A stretch of DNA of 64,000 nt from Epiperipatus broadwayi (Eukaryota; Onychophora; Udeonychophora; Euonychophora; Peripatidae): contig JAQFVV010012529.1 in the NCBI GenBank assembly GCA_028023455.1, forward strand, positions 622,001-686,000. Direction: 5' to 3'. The notes under the pieces were generated by a model that was given only the letters and a program-made list of their open reading frames with translations, had not been told where the DNA came from and made no database searches. Positions within the stretch are counted from its first letter, which is position 1, and each line of letters opens with the position of its first letter. Positions 13,123 through 25,169 of this stretch are shown in pieces. The position numbers were made by a program, and so were the translations under genes.

Positions 13123-15645
13123 TGTAACAGTCAGAAAATGTGTGACTCGTAAACATAGTGCAGAATTCGACCACCATACAGAACAGCAGCACCATCGAGT
13201 AGCGAAGCCACCCGTGGTACTGAGTTCGAACATAGTTTATCGGTTCCACAATACAATCCACGAAACAACGCATCTGATGCGACATTAGTAAATATTTCCT
13301 TAGGCACGGTGGTCAGGGATATGCAAGAGATTCATGATTTTATTCTCGAGTTAGCCAATAATCAAACTAATATTAATTAAACATTCATATTTACATAATC
13401 GAGGAAATATTATATAGAATGGGTATCGAATAAATGAAACGTAACTGCAGACGTATAGTTTAAAATTATTTATTAATACATTTTAATAAAATCATTTACT
13501 AATAATATTTTATGGACTAACAGCTTCAGTAGCGGGATTTGCAACATGATTATATTTTAAAGAATACATTATTTATTTGTTTACAAAAGGAATTCATTTA
13601 TTTGAAGGCGTAATCTAGCTACCTAAAATTCTCGAGTAAGTATTTCTAATGCATGCCTGGAGGGATTTATACCTTTGCAATGCAAGAGTCTAAAGTATGG
13701 GTTATAAGAGTAACGGCAGACATATATTTATTTAATTAAAATATTTATTTATAACTAAGGGCAAACATTTATTTGAGAGTGAATTATGAAGATAATGCAG
13801 AGGCGGAGTGATATATAGAATAATAAAATTAAGTAAAGGAACACGTGGTACGCTTTAGAAAGGCGATATGGAATGGCAGTATATCGAAACTGCAATGCCG
13901 CGAATGGGTTTATAAGAATGTCGGGCTGGTCTCTGCCTCGGCCCGACGAAGTAAGGTGTCACATAAGCATAACCAGGGACAAGCGGTCCGTGTCGCAGTT
14001 TTGCCGGCTGGCTGCATGACATTGTCAAATCCTACGGGAGCACCCATTATGCCCGCTTGTGTAGGACGACTGGGGTTAATTTCAACCCTGAAGAATCCGG
14101 AAATTTCACGGCGGAATGGGTCATCGCATCTCTAAAACGTAACACATGTATACTGTATAAACGATTATGATGAGATTTAAATAGATTTCTGACTCGGCCC
14201 TACATTATCAACATTTACTAAAGAACTCTGGCGACTCTCAAAGAAATGTAATTTTCTAGAATTATTCATTAAGATTTAATAAATACAAAACATATATAAA
14301 CTGGGAGTTATTACAACTAATATGCCAGCCATTTGCGAAGTAGTAGACCCTGCATTACAATAAATGATGCACTGAATGCGTGTCGATTTATATGAAAGTT
14401 AAGTTATTTAGGAAAGTAAATATTAATGAAAATTTGACACGCATTCATTGTTTCAAGCGATCATAGATTTAAACTTTGAAAATTGAGACAATTATGAGCA
14501 TGCAATAATTAAATAATAAATATAGATAAAATGTAGATTTTAGAAATACGCACCCAAGAAAGATAGAATGAGGTAAGCTAGATTATTAGAGAAATTTACA
14601 CATTAAGTTAATTATTCAATTTTAGTTATACAAATGGTAGTTTTTACATTTTATAATTTAGATAAGTAATATGAAGAAGAGCTATAGCATGTTATTAGAG
14701 TACTCTAGAGTTTGAACACAGACAGGTACCTGTTTTATAAGAAGTTTTCTGATTCCATTAGTTTAGCAGCAAAAAGTTCATGAGTGGCAATTCTTTCTTG
14801 TATTTAGATATTTCATTTACTTTCACAGCAGCAGCAGCTTTCTCATTTATTTCAGGCAGCAGATCTTCATGGTGAATTTATGACGGGCAATGGAAAGTTC
14901 GGCATCCGATAGGCCATCTCCCGATGGAGAATAATCTAGGTGCTTTACTCGGTCATACCTTGGCAGGAACAAATTATTTTTATATTTTTGGAGACTCTCA
15001 GTGATCGAGAGCAAAGCTAAAGTTTAAGTGAATGTCTCCAGCAAGTCTAAGATGGCCTCTTTTCTTATCTTGATCTCTCACATTTTTGTTAAGGTATTTT
15101 TAGGTTCTACTTAATCTGCCCTGAGGATAATCAATGCATTTTGTTGGTTTTTAATTAAAGAAAGCTGCCGTTCTATTGTTTACATTTTACATTTACTAAT
15201 TACATTTTGGGGAATTTTTCTTTAATTAATCTATTATCTATCACTGACCGATGCTTTTAAATTTCAAAGACAAAAAGGGAACATAAGATTATTTTAACTT
15301 TTAATTAAATATTACATCAGATTTTTTTAGAATTATTATTAAACGAAATTTAAACAAAGCAATAAATACGAACTTTATAATCCAAAATAAATGATTAAAA
15401 TTATACAAAATTATATAACTAAAAGAAATCTAAATTATATTATTTTATCCCTATTTATTGCGTTTAATTTGAGATCGAAATGTGTGCGTGTTTATGCTGA
15501 ATTCTACATATATTTATACATTTTTAATATTGCTACACACACAATTCGATACCAAAAAGTTTAAATTTGGGCGGGATAGACCGGTCAGTGAGAGACGACA
15601 GAAAAAGGTGAAACTTAAGATTCGAATACGAATCTTACTGTTTCA
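13123..15645 (-). repeat. 3' LTR of the gypsy element
   Basis: 2523 bases, matching 21026-23544 almost base for base. It is unusually long for a gypsy LTR. The plus-strand open frame at 13845-14135 lies inside it, is shortened by substitutions in the other copy and runs against the direction of transcription, so I treat it as chance. The TATA-like stretch of the other LTR has changed here (minus strand GATAAGAAAAG against GATAAAAAAAG). Confidence 0.93.
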
Positions 15646-15662
15646 TTTCCCCGTACTTCCCG
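15646..15662 (-). other. Polypurine tract
   Basis: Read on the minus strand, CGGGAAGTACGGGGAAA runs directly into the LTR start TGAAACAG. Purine-rich runs in this position prime plus-strand synthesis in LTR retrotransposons. Between it and the integrase stop (15663-16127) lies AT-rich 3' untranslated sequence with nothing else recognisable. Confidence 0.65.
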
Positions 15663-16127
15663 TGAACAATTAAGGAAGAACAAAGGAGGCAAGAAAGAGA
15701 AAAAAAAATTTTACATTACATAATTTAAATACGAAAAAAAAATTATTATTTTTTTTTTTTTTTTACAGATATATTGAAATATAGAAAGCAGAGATTACAT
15801 GAAGCAACGAACAATTTATATACCCGGATCTAGAATTTATAGTTTAATTAAAATGGCCTAATTTGGCCGTGTCTGGTTAAAATCATAGTAATAATTAGTT
15901 AAACTGAATGTATATATATATAAAAAATTCTTAGAATAGGATTAGTTAGTATAATATAAAAAAAATTTTTTTTAAGAGTAATAGTAATTAAAACAACAAT
16001 ATATATAATAAAATTTCTATCTAAAACCCTATTTGACTAAAGTACAATCCATTCAACCAAGTTCATTATATCAAGTTCATTTTATTATTTTCATATACGT
16101 TTAATCCGTCCTAATAGTCTAATATTT

Positions 16128-17072
16128 TTACAACCCCGGGTCAGGTGGATAATACCTACATGGTTTGAGATTACGGGCATTGTATGTCCCTTTTATGGTA
16201 TCTCCATCTTTTAATAAATATGCATTTGGGCCACATGTGCGATCAATTATAAAGGGTCCCCGGTACAAAGGAAAGAACTTTTTATATATTCTTTTATCTC
16301 GGTTACTTTGTTGAGAGTTCCGTACCCAAACATAGTTCCCGACCTGGAAATGTTGGCTTCTCCGATCTGCTCGTAATTTCCGTTCTGCCCTTTCTGTAAG
16401 GCGGCGGTGTGCCTTGCGTCTGTCAGTTTCAATATTGATTTCACGTTCATCCATGGGTAATGGCGTCTTGATCAGTAATGAGTCCACTTTACCAAAATGC
16501 AAACATGTTGGTGTCATGCCAGTGGCCTCATTGATGGTTCCATTGATATATTGAAAAATCTTTTCAGTTTGATTTACCCAGCTTCTGTGATTTTGGTGAA
16601 CATGGGTCCTAAATAGTCGGTTTATTTCCCTCATAACCCGTTCACATGGGTTAGACTGAGGATTTCGAATTGAGGTCAGAATATGTTTAACGTTCTGCTG
16701 CCTCAACCAAGTCTTCCATTCTTGAGATGTAAAGGCCGATCCGTGGTCCGAGAGGATGGTGATCGGTTTTCCAATCTTGATGAATTGACACTTTTGTAAC
16801 ACTCGAATTGCGCAACGGGAATCTGCTCGCATCACAGGATAGGCCCAAGCATATTTTGAGAATAGATCATAAGTTACAAGTAAGTAACGGAATCTACGGT
16901 AGGATGGCAATGGGCCATAGTGATCGATCGCAAGTATTTCATTTGGTGCGGACGGAATGATAGAGGCACCTACTCCACTAAAGTTTCTATTTGGTGGTTT
17001 ATCTCTTGCACAAATAGCACATTTCTTGAGGGTATCCATCACATCTTCATATAGCTTTGGCCAGTGAAATTG
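16128..17072 (-). pseudogene. Gypsy integrase core and C-terminal domain
   Basis: The DDE integrase part of pol, which joins element cDNA to host DNA. Counting from the methionine at 17042, the acidic triad is seen as D40 (in AIDHYGPLP), D99 (in ILSDHGSAF) and E134 (in NPQSNPCERVMRE), giving D-x58-D-x34-E. CAICARDK near residues 8-15 is the second half of the H2C2 zinc finger whose histidines lie upstream of the stop. The C-terminal part has YVWVRNSQQ and FFPLYRGPFII, the usual gypsy GPF/Y-like region; no chromodomain is evident. It is in the same frame as the segment to its right and separated from it only by a TGA, so the methionine is not a true start. Confidence 0.88.
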
Positions 17073-18281
17073 TCATCTTATAGCTTCTTCTGTTTTTCTA
17101 GGGCCATAGTGCCCTACTAAACCATGCATATACATGATGAGACGGTTTCTGAGGTCAGGTGGTACCAAGATTTTCCAGTAAATTTTATCTCCCACAATCT
17201 GCTGCTGCAGCAACCCATTTCTTATCCGGTATAGCTTCTTTCCTCGAGGTGTTGAGCAGCCTTGTATTGGATTTCCTTGCTGTTGTACAATTTGGATAAG
17301 CTTTTTATATAGCGGCTGCTGCTCTTGCCAATGTTGAAGGTTCCTTAACTTGTGTTCCATCTCCTGGTCCAGTACCGTTGCTGCAATTACCAATGGCTGA
17401 TCACTTATTATGGGGTTGTGTGGCTCCAGTTCTATAGGATGTCGACTTAATATATCGGCCACTGTATTTTCAGGCCCAGGGCAGTAGACGACTTTATAAT
17501 GAAATCTTTGAAGTGAAAGACTCCATCTGATGAGGCGGTCATTGTTCAGGTAACTTTTATTTAGGAATTCGAGACACCGGTGGTCAGTAATGATAATCAC
17601 TTCTGAACCCAGCAACATCTGCTTGAACTTATTGCATGACCACACGATTGCTAGTGTCTCTTGTTCCGTCACTGTGTAGTTCTTTTCGGCTCCTTTCAGA
17701 GTACGGCTGCTAAAATATAGTATTTGGTGTTGGCCTTCTTGGTTGACTTGAAATAGAACCATGCCCAATCCCTTCTGACTGCTATCAGTCTGCAAATAAA
17801 AGGGACGGGTAAAATCTGGGTAGTGTAACATCACAGTCTCTAAAAATCTTCTCTTTACTCGACTGAAGTCTTCTTCATGGGTCTTCATCCATTCCCATCG
17901 GTGGTGAGGTCTTATCAATTCTACTAGTGATGATGTATCTTTGGCAAAATGGGGGTAAAACTTGTGATAGTAATTGCAAAGGCCCAGAAATGATCGAACT
18001 TGTTTTCGGTTCGTGGGCCTAGGGAAATTTTCAATAGCTGCGACCTTGTCAGGGTGAGCCCTAATTCCTTGACCATTTACAATATGGCCTAAAAAGGAAA
18101 TTTCCCTCAATGTGAAAAAACTTTTTTTTAAATTAACAGTTATATTTTTCTGGGTGCACTCATCGAAAAATTGTTTTAAATCCTCCAGATGTTCTGCAAT
18201 GTCTCTAGACGCAACTACTACATCGTCTACATAACATACCAATTTTTTTTTAATCTTTCTGACAATACTTGGTCCAAACAC
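17073..18281 (-). pseudogene. Gypsy RT C-terminal half, RNase H, integrase zinc finger
   Basis: Continues pol after the frameshift. YVDD at residues 17-20 of the open frame is the RT catalytic motif, followed by the thumb (FLGHIVNGQGI, then RSFLGLCNYYHKF). RNase H follows: TDSSQKGLGMVLFQ, SSRTLKGAEKNYTVTEQE and TDHRCLEFL contain the expected acidic residues. After a linker, HGLVGHYG gives the two histidines of the integrase H2C2 finger. The frame then meets TGA at 17073-17075; a conserved pol tryptophan could have stood here (TGG to TGA), but that is inference. The first methionine at 18281 is an artefact of the upstream frameshift. Confidence 0.9.
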
Positions 18282-20359
18282 CTCATGAGGCCAGCCCCGC
18301 TATTTATCAGCCCAAAAGGTACTCTCTTAAACATGTGGGTTTGCCCATTGTATCTGAACGCGGTATATTTTCGATCCTGGGGGTGGAGAGCCATTTGCCA
18401 GTAACTGGCAGTTAGGTCAAGGGTAGAGAAAATATTCTTAGCAGTCAACTTGATAAATGTTTCTTGGATGGGTGGTGGGATGTCCCGCTCAGGTATAGTA
18501 ATGTTGTTTAATGTCCTAGCATCGAGACACAATCGTATGGTTCCATCTTTCTTTTTGACTATGACTAACGGGTTATTATAGGGTGATGACCCCTTTTCAA
18601 TTACACCCCAGTCAATCATCTGCTTAATTTGAGCATTCACCTCTTCTTGATACTGAAATGGGATAGGGTATGTGCGGGTCTGGAAATGCGTCTCTTCTTT
18701 TACTCGTATCCGATGGACGTAATCACTAATTTCACCTGGGACCTGAGAAAATATTGTACGATTTTCCGTAAGTAATTTTTGTAACTGGAATTGGTCCTCT
18801 ACCTTGTCTAATGATGATCCCATAATTTTCTCTTGGATATCCTCATCAGGAATGGCCTCCAGACATCTTAATTGGATTTCTTCAGTTTGTTTATTTGTAT
18901 CAAAACTAATCTGCTCCTGCTGGAAAGTTAGTATCTTTTTTTTATAGTCCAGGATACATTCATGTTGGGTTAAGAAGTCGGACCCAATTATCATGTCCTG
19001 AATTAGTCCTTTTATCACTAAGAAGGCGTGTCCTGCATTGGCTTCTCCTATCGATATTTCCAACCAGACTTGATAGTTTTCAGTTCTGGTCATCCTCCCA
19101 TCAGCCAGCTTCATTTGGATTGGGCGAGTGGGGAGCCTGGGTATGAGTCCATGTTTTTCGTAATTTGTTAACCACTCTCTAGAAACACAGGAAATCTGGC
19201 TGCCTGTGTCAAGAAGAATTTGTGCAACTGAGGCCCCGATTCTTGTATTAATAATTGGGCAAGGGCCAATCTGAAGTCCCCAAGTGGGATCCTCTTCCTG
19301 GATGACTGACGTTAGGTTAGTCATCTCCACTACTCTCAGCTGCTGGCAAGATGAATGCTGGTACTGGTAATCTTTTACTGAAGTCCCGCTTGATCGAATT
19401 GCCATTTGGTTTCTTTCTTTCTCACTATGATTGCTAGTAGTCGCTGATTGCTGTTGTCTGGTCTCCTGCTTCCATTCGTGATCTACTAGACTTTCAGACC
19501 AATGGCTATCATCTAAAACTGCAAGAAATTCTCCCATCTCTTCAATGTCTTTGATACAACTTACGATCATCAGCTTTTGGGTAGTTACTGGCATATTTTG
19601 TTGAATCGTTCCAATGATATGTCTATCTGCCAATGCGAACGTCATGAGAGATTTAAATCGGTTTGCTTGGTGGAGGAAAAACTGAGCATGTGTTTCTCGG
19701 GGTATTGCTCCGTATTTTTCATGACAGAGCGTGTTGTAGATATCAATTTGATGCTTGTCGCTCCAATATTGTTTCATTAACGCATCTGTGTACTTCTCTA
19801 TAGTTTTAGGTTTCCATTTCACCATATCCCACCAGTCTTTGGCATAGCCCTGTAAATGGTAACTGGCAATAGCTATCTGTTCACCTGCTTCTGCCTTATG
19901 CACTTGAAAGAAACTTTGTAAGCTCTCTAAGTGGGCTTGAGGATTTTCTCCTGTCTCTCCTCTAAAGATTTTTATCTGAATAATCTTTCCTAAGTAGCTT
20001 TGAGGTCTAACCTCCTTTGTCCTTATATTTCCCCCCTCTTTATTGACTTGGGTTATTCTATATTCGTTTGCTATCATTCCTAACTCTCTCAAGACAAATT
20101 TTTGAATTTCCTGATACTCTCTAACTCTCACCTTTTCTTCTTCCTGTCTCTGTTTTGATTCTTCATCTCTTCTTTTTCTCATCTCCTCCTCATACATTTC
20201 CTTCATTTCTTGCATACTCTGTCTGAGTATTTCCTCCATGAACTTGAAATTTAAGTCCATTGATCCTCTGTATTGTTGCGGAGCTTCCCTTCGCTCGGGT
20301 GTCGACTCCAAAGCTTCAGATAAATCTACTTGCTGTATATCAATATTTTCTGATTCCAT
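18227..20359 (-). pseudogene. Gypsy gag-protease-RT N-terminal polyprotein
   Basis: A 710-residue frame starting from the first ATG after the leader. Residues about 35-95 are a charged Glu/Arg/Lys-rich coiled coil; the gag capsid-like region follows, with WWDMVKWKP near residue 180. No CCHC zinc knuckle is present. The aspartic protease has LLDTGSQISCVS with D384, and IIGSDFL downstream. RT starts around residue 555, with SSPYNNPLVIVKKKDGT and LDLTASYWQM before the frame is lost in a run of nine A (plus-strand T at 18243-18251), just before YVDD. The tail after that run is out-of-frame sequence. Gag and pol share one frame, so no separate pol start is expected. The break could be decay, sequencing error in the homopolymer or, less likely, slippage. 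Confidence 0.9.
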
Positions 20360-21025
20360 TTTCTTAATGTGATTTATTTATTTTATACTACTAGCATTTG
20401 ACTACTCCCCACCGGTATATTGGCCCTATAACACTCTTTCGCTGCCCTCACCTACTCTACATTGCCCTATCTCTATATTGCTGCGTTTAACATATTTAAC
20501 ATATATATTATAGCGAACTACTGGTTACGCGTATAATAAGCCACTGCTGTCTATGATATATATATTTGTACTTTAACAAAATATTTACTGTTAACATATA
20601 TAACAAGCTTCTGCTGTCTATGCTATATATATAACGGTGTTTTAATAAATTATTCAATGCTACCTGCTTTCTCATTTAGCGACTGATTACTTTTTTTTTT
20701 TTTTGACATATATATATAAAATATTTCATTAGATCCGAGTATTTTCGTTCCTTCTTAAATTACACACACATCCCTGCTTTCCTTAAATTTGTTATTACGC
20801 CTGCTGTCCTTTCATTCACTCGACCCACATTATTTCACTCGATTTATTTTTTTTCATTATTTTTATCAAAACAAAATCGTATATATATAGAATAATTAGC
20901 TAACTCGAGTAACGAACGCTAAAAGAAATTTATATGCGTTATATTTTGCTCAGGGTATATATGGGTTTTTTGTATCGAAAGCTCCACGTTGGAAAGCGCC
21001 AAACGCTAAAAAAAAAATTTAACTA
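20360..21025 (-). other. Gypsy 5' leader between LTR and gag
   Basis: 666 bases of untranslated leader. It contains poly-T and (AT)n runs and the putative primer-binding site at its LTR-proximal end. No open frame on the sense strand precedes gag. Confidence 0.6.
20972..21001 (-). other. Candidate primer-binding site, tRNA-Lys-like
   Basis: On the minus strand the leader has TGGCGC followed by TTTCCAACGTGGAGC. From memory, animal tRNA-Lys primer sites read TGGCGCCCAACGTGGGGC, so this looks like a tRNA-Lys site with three extra bases after TGGCGC and one later mismatch. It lies 24 bases from the LTR, further than usual. It may be degenerate or serve a variant tRNA. Confidence 0.4.
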
Positions 21026-23544
21026 TGTAACAGTCAGAAAACGTGTGACTCGTAAACATAGTGCAGAATTCGACCACCATACAGAACAGCAGCACCATCG
21101 AGTAGCGAAGCCACCCGTGGTACTGAGTTCGAACATAGTTTATCGGTTCCACAATACAATCCATGAAACAACGCATCTGATGCGACATTAGTAAATATTT
21201 CCTTAGGCACGGTGGTCAGGGATATGCAAGAGATTCATGATTTTATTCTCGAGTTAGCCAATAATCAAACTAATATTAATTAAACATTCATATTTACATA
21301 ATCGAGGAAATATTATATAGAATGGGTATCGAATAAATGAAACGTAACTGCAGACGTATAGTTTAAAATTATTTATTAACACATTTTAATAAAGATCATT
21401 TACTAATAATATTTTATGGACTAACAGCTTCAGTAGCGGGATTTGCAACATGATTATATTTTAAAGAATACATTATTTATTTGTTTACAAAAGGAATTCA
21501 TTTATTTGAGGGCGTAATCTAGCTACCTAAAATTCTCGAGTAAGTATTTCTAATGCATGCCTGGAGGGATTTATACCTTTGCAATGCAAGAGTCTAAAGT
21601 ATGGGTTATAAGAGTAACGGCAGACATATATTTATTTAATTAAAATATTTATTTATAACTAAGGGCAAACATTTATTTGAGAGTGAATTACGAAGATAAT
21701 GCAGAGGCGGAGTGATATATAGAATAATAAAATTAAGTAAAGGAACACGTGGTACGCTTTAGAAAGGCGATATGGAATGGCAGTATATCGAAACTGCAAT
21801 GCCGCGAATGGGTTTATAAGAATGTCGGGCTGGTCTCTGCCTCGGCCCGACGAAGTAAGGTGTCACATAAGCATAACCAGGGACAAGCGGTCCGTGTCGC
21901 AGTTTTGCCGGCTGGCTGCATGACGTTGTCAAGTCCTACGGGAGCACCCATTATGCCCGCTTGTGTAGGATGACTGGGGTTAATTTCAACCCTGAAGAAT
22001 CCGGAAATTTCACGGCAGAATGGGTCATCGCGTCTCTAAAACGTAACACATGTATACTGTATAAACGATTATGATGAGATTTAAATAGATTTCTGACTCG
22101 GCCCTACATTATCAACATTTACTAAAGAACTCTGGCGACTCTCAAAGAAATGTGATTTTCTAGAATTATTCATTAGATTTAATAAATACAAAACATATAT
22201 AAACTGGGAGTTATTACAACTAATATGCCAGCCATTTGCGAAGTAGTAGACCCTGCATTACAATAAATGATGCATTGAATGCGTGTCGATTTATATGAAA
22301 GTTAAGTTAGTTATGAAAGTAAATATTAATGAAAATTTGACACGCATTCATTGTTTCAAGCGATCATAGATTTAAACTTTGAAAATTGAGACAATTATGA
22401 GCATGCAATAATTAAATAATAAATATAGATAAAATGTAGATTTTAGAAATACGCACCCAAGAAAGATAGAATGAGGTAAGCTAGATTATTAGAGAAATTT
22501 ACACATTAAGTTAATTATTCAATTTTAGTTATACAAATGGTAGTTTTTACATTTTATAATTTAGATAAGTAATATGAAGAAGAGCTATAGCATGTTATTA
22601 GAGTACTCTAGAGTTTGAACACAGACAGGTACCTGTTTTATAAGAAGTTTTCTGATTCCATTAGTTTAGCAGCAAAAAGTTCATGAGTGGCAATTCTTTC
22701 TTGTATTTAGATATTTCATTTACTTTCACAGCAGCAGCAGCTTTCTCATTTATTTCAGGCAGCAGATCTTCATGGTGAATTTATGACGGGCAATGGAAAG
22801 TTCGGCATCCGATAGGCCATCTCCCGATGGAGAATAATCTAGGTGCTTTACTCGGTCATACCTTGGCAGGAACAAATTATTTTTATATTTTTGGAGACTC
22901 TCAGTGATCGAGAGCAAAGCTAAAGTTTAAGTGAATGTCTCCAGCAAGTCTAAGATGGCCTCTTTTTTTATCTTGATCTCTCACATTTTTGTTAAGATAT
23001 TTTTAGGTTCTACTTAATCTGCCCTGAGGATAATCAATGCATTTTGTTGGTTTTTTATTAAAGAAAGCTGCCGTTCTATTGTTTACATTTTACATTTACT
23101 AATTACATTTTGGGGAAATTTTTCTTTAATTAATCTATTATCTATCACTGACCGATGCTTTTAAATTTCAAAGACAAAAAGAAAACATAAGATTATTTTA
23201 ACTTTTAATTAAATATTACATCAGATATTTTTAGAATTATTATTAAATGAAATTTAAACAAAACAATAAATACGAACTTTATAATCCAAAATAAATGATT
23301 AAAATTATACAAAATTATATAACTAAAAGAAATCTAAATTATATTATTTTATCCCTATTTATTGCCTTTGAGATCGAAATGTGTGCATGTTTATGCTGAA
23401 TTCTACATATATTTATACATTTTTGATATTGCTACACACACAACTCGATACCAAAAAGTTTAAATTTGGGTGGGATAGACCGGTCAGTGAGAGATGACAG
23501 AAAAAGGTGAAACTTAAGATTCGAATACGAATCTTACTGTTTCA
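21026..23544 (-). repeat. 5' LTR of the gypsy element (promoter copy)
   Basis: 2519 bases, aligned end to end with 13123-15645. Transcription would run leftward into gag. A minus-strand TATA-like GATAAAAAAAGAGG at about 22958-22975 lies about 580 bases from the LTR start (23544), the same spacing as TATA-like cores in the candidate LTRs at 9655 and 32150. The GC-richer stretch that follows (22660-22950, with a CAGCAGCAGCAG run) is probably the transcribed R/U5 portion. Confidence 0.93.
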
Positions 23545-24029
23545 ATATGAATATATAAACATTAAAATTATTTATTGTATGCAATGATACAGTTTGAAAA
23601 GACTGATTTCTATTATCACCTTAAGATATTTTTGAAGACTTGTGATTGCTTTATTGAGCTTGGTATGCCAATAACCAGACACAAGAATTCTCAAAAAATA
23701 TATAACTCTACATATAAAAATATATATTTAAAAACAATGTAATGTGAATTTTCTTATTAATTTAATTATATACTTTTAAAGTTCACATTTGTCTTATGAC
23801 TTCTAAAGTGATATATTTAAAATTAGTACATTCCAGTGATAAATGCATGTAAAAGACTAATAATTTACGTTTGATGATTTCATGTATACAAAATCAAATA
23901 TGTTTACACATGTGTCATTTTTCTGTATCTTCATTTGCTTTATTTGCTCTTAATTTTCTTCTCACCTATCACTGACAAATCATGGTTCTGAAGCCATATT
24001 ATTCTGAATGGATTTTTTTTTTTTAATTT
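23545..24029. other. AT-rich interval
   Basis: Begins with the ATAT flank of the gypsy element and ends at the outer edge of the inverted PLE fragment. No open frame, tandem repeat or recognisable element seen. Confidence 0.5.
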
Positions 24030-24489
24030 AAGAAACATAGATATTATTATATAAACATTCCTAAAACTAAATTAATCAATAATACTATCAAAATTATCCC
24101 AAATTCAAAACTAAATTAGACTAGCCAAAGAAAATAAACTCTAAAACACAACCAATAGTTTCACTGTTACAAACAGACTGCTCAGATGTAAAGGTCTAAA
24201 ACATAACAAATTTATACTACATATTATTCACAATTCCCACTTACATTCCACATATCCTTAATATTAAAAAAAATTTTTAACCAAATTAATTGTTTCAGAA
24301 TCATACATTTTTTTAATAATACAGATTCTTTTCATTTCATTTCTTTCAAAGAAAACGACCTCAGCCTCATCAATACTAATAGTGTGGCCTGTATCTGTTT
24401 CATGGATATATAAAGCAAAACTGAAATATTTATTTCTAACCCTACTTTTATTTTCATTTAAGCTCAAACTACTCTGACCTATATATATC
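24030..24489 (-). mobile_element. Penelope-like element, inverted 3' fragment (lineage 1)
   Basis: A truncated copy in reverse orientation. On the minus strand it begins within the GIY-YIG nuclease (KKIYIGQSSLSLNENKSR, about 24440-24493), continues through HETDTGHTISIDEA and VFFERNE in the open frame 24264-24467, and runs into the 3' untranslated repeat. About 230 bases of that repeat (24030-24290) are the reverse complement of 24490-24735. Penelope-like elements commonly carry such partial inverted copies at their 5' side, so this is probably the inverted upstream part of the element at 24490-28505. Confidence 0.75.
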
Positions 24490-24735
24490 TTCTTAATATT
24501 AAGGGTGTATGGGATTAAGTGGGAATTGGGGGTAATATATAATATAAATTTGTTATATTTTAATCCTTTATACTTGAGAGGTCTGCTTATAGCAGTGAAA
24601 CTATTGATTGTGTTTTAGAGTTTTTTTTTTTTTTGGCTAGTCTGATTTAGTTTTGAATTTGGGATAATTTTGATTATTTTATTGACCAGTTTAGCTTTAG
24701 GTTTTTAGTGTTTACATTTTGATGAGTTTTTTTGA
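24490..24735 (+). repeat. 5' terminal repeat of PLE lineage 1
   Basis: Starts TTAATATTAAGGGTG, the sequence that follows the stop codon of the same PLE at about 27317, and ends near TTTAGGTTTTTAGTG. The same sequence occurs inverted at 24030-24290 and, with decay, at both arms of 37905-38640. It contains the stem-loop-GAAAC motif described separately. Confidence 0.75.
24573..24605 (+). ncRNA. Hammerhead-like motif, PLE lineage 1, 5' terminal repeat
   Basis: CTTGAGAGGT, then CTGC-TTATA-GCAG hairpin, then TGAAAC. Sister copies lie at 24154-24185 (-) (CTGAGCAG, CTGTT/AACAG, TGAAAC), 27378-27406 (+), 38009-38045 (-) and 38539-38568 (+) (CTGAGAAG). The box starts CTGA or TTGA, the stem is kept, and GAAAC is invariant. 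The conserved G in the CUGANGA box is not seen in any copy, so these may be relics. Confidence 0.3.
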
Positions 24736-25169
24736 ATTTAAGATAGTGTTACTGATTTGTGTAAAGGTTTTTTTTAATATATACCGGTCTGAGGTTGGTG
24801 GTATTCTACAAAGCTTGTTAAGAGTTTGTTTTGCGAGCTCTATATATATTTATTTATATATATATATTGATTTTGTATTGCATGAGTGTTGTTGAAATGA
24901 TATATTTATAAATTTTAGTTGTTGGAATATTGATTGTTTGTGCTCATTTATTTATATATGTTTTATTTCGATTAATGTTTTTTTTTTTTTTTTTGTAATA
25001 TTTATTAGTTATAAGATAATATTGTAAAATAAAACTATATATATAAAAAATGAGAAAAAAGAAAGGAAAAAACTGTTTGTTTTGGCATTTTTTTTATTTT
25101 GCATAGGTTTAGTTATATATTTGTAATTGTTTTTTATTATGGGGTTTAGTTTTTAATAATTTTTCATTA

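Larger units (their letters stand above)
13123..23544 (-). mobile_element. Near-complete Ty3/gypsy LTR retrotransposon
   Basis: A 10.4-kb element transcribed right to left: 5' LTR (21026-23544), primer site, gag-pro-RT-RNase H-integrase, polypurine tract, 3' LTR (13123-15645). Both LTRs have TG...CA ends (TGTAACAG...CTGTTTCA on the plus strand). The outer flanks are ATAT at 13119-13122 and at 23545-23548, consistent with a 4-bp target duplication. By eye the two LTRs differ by roughly 25-30 substitutions, mostly transitions, plus a few small indels, so about 1%: a fairly young insertion. Coding potential is intact apart from one frameshift near 18250 and one TGA at 17073-17075. No envelope gene is present. 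Confidence 0.92.

Noticed and set aside
13845-14135. 96-residue plus-strand open frame within the gypsy 3' LTR, also present at 21749-21973
   Set aside because: It lies antisense to the element, is cut short in the other LTR by a substitution, and has no recognisable motif. The duplication is explained by the LTRs.
18189-18404. Plus-strand open frames opposite gypsy pol (18189-18404, 19577-19780)
   Set aside because: Shadows of the minus-strand polyprotein.
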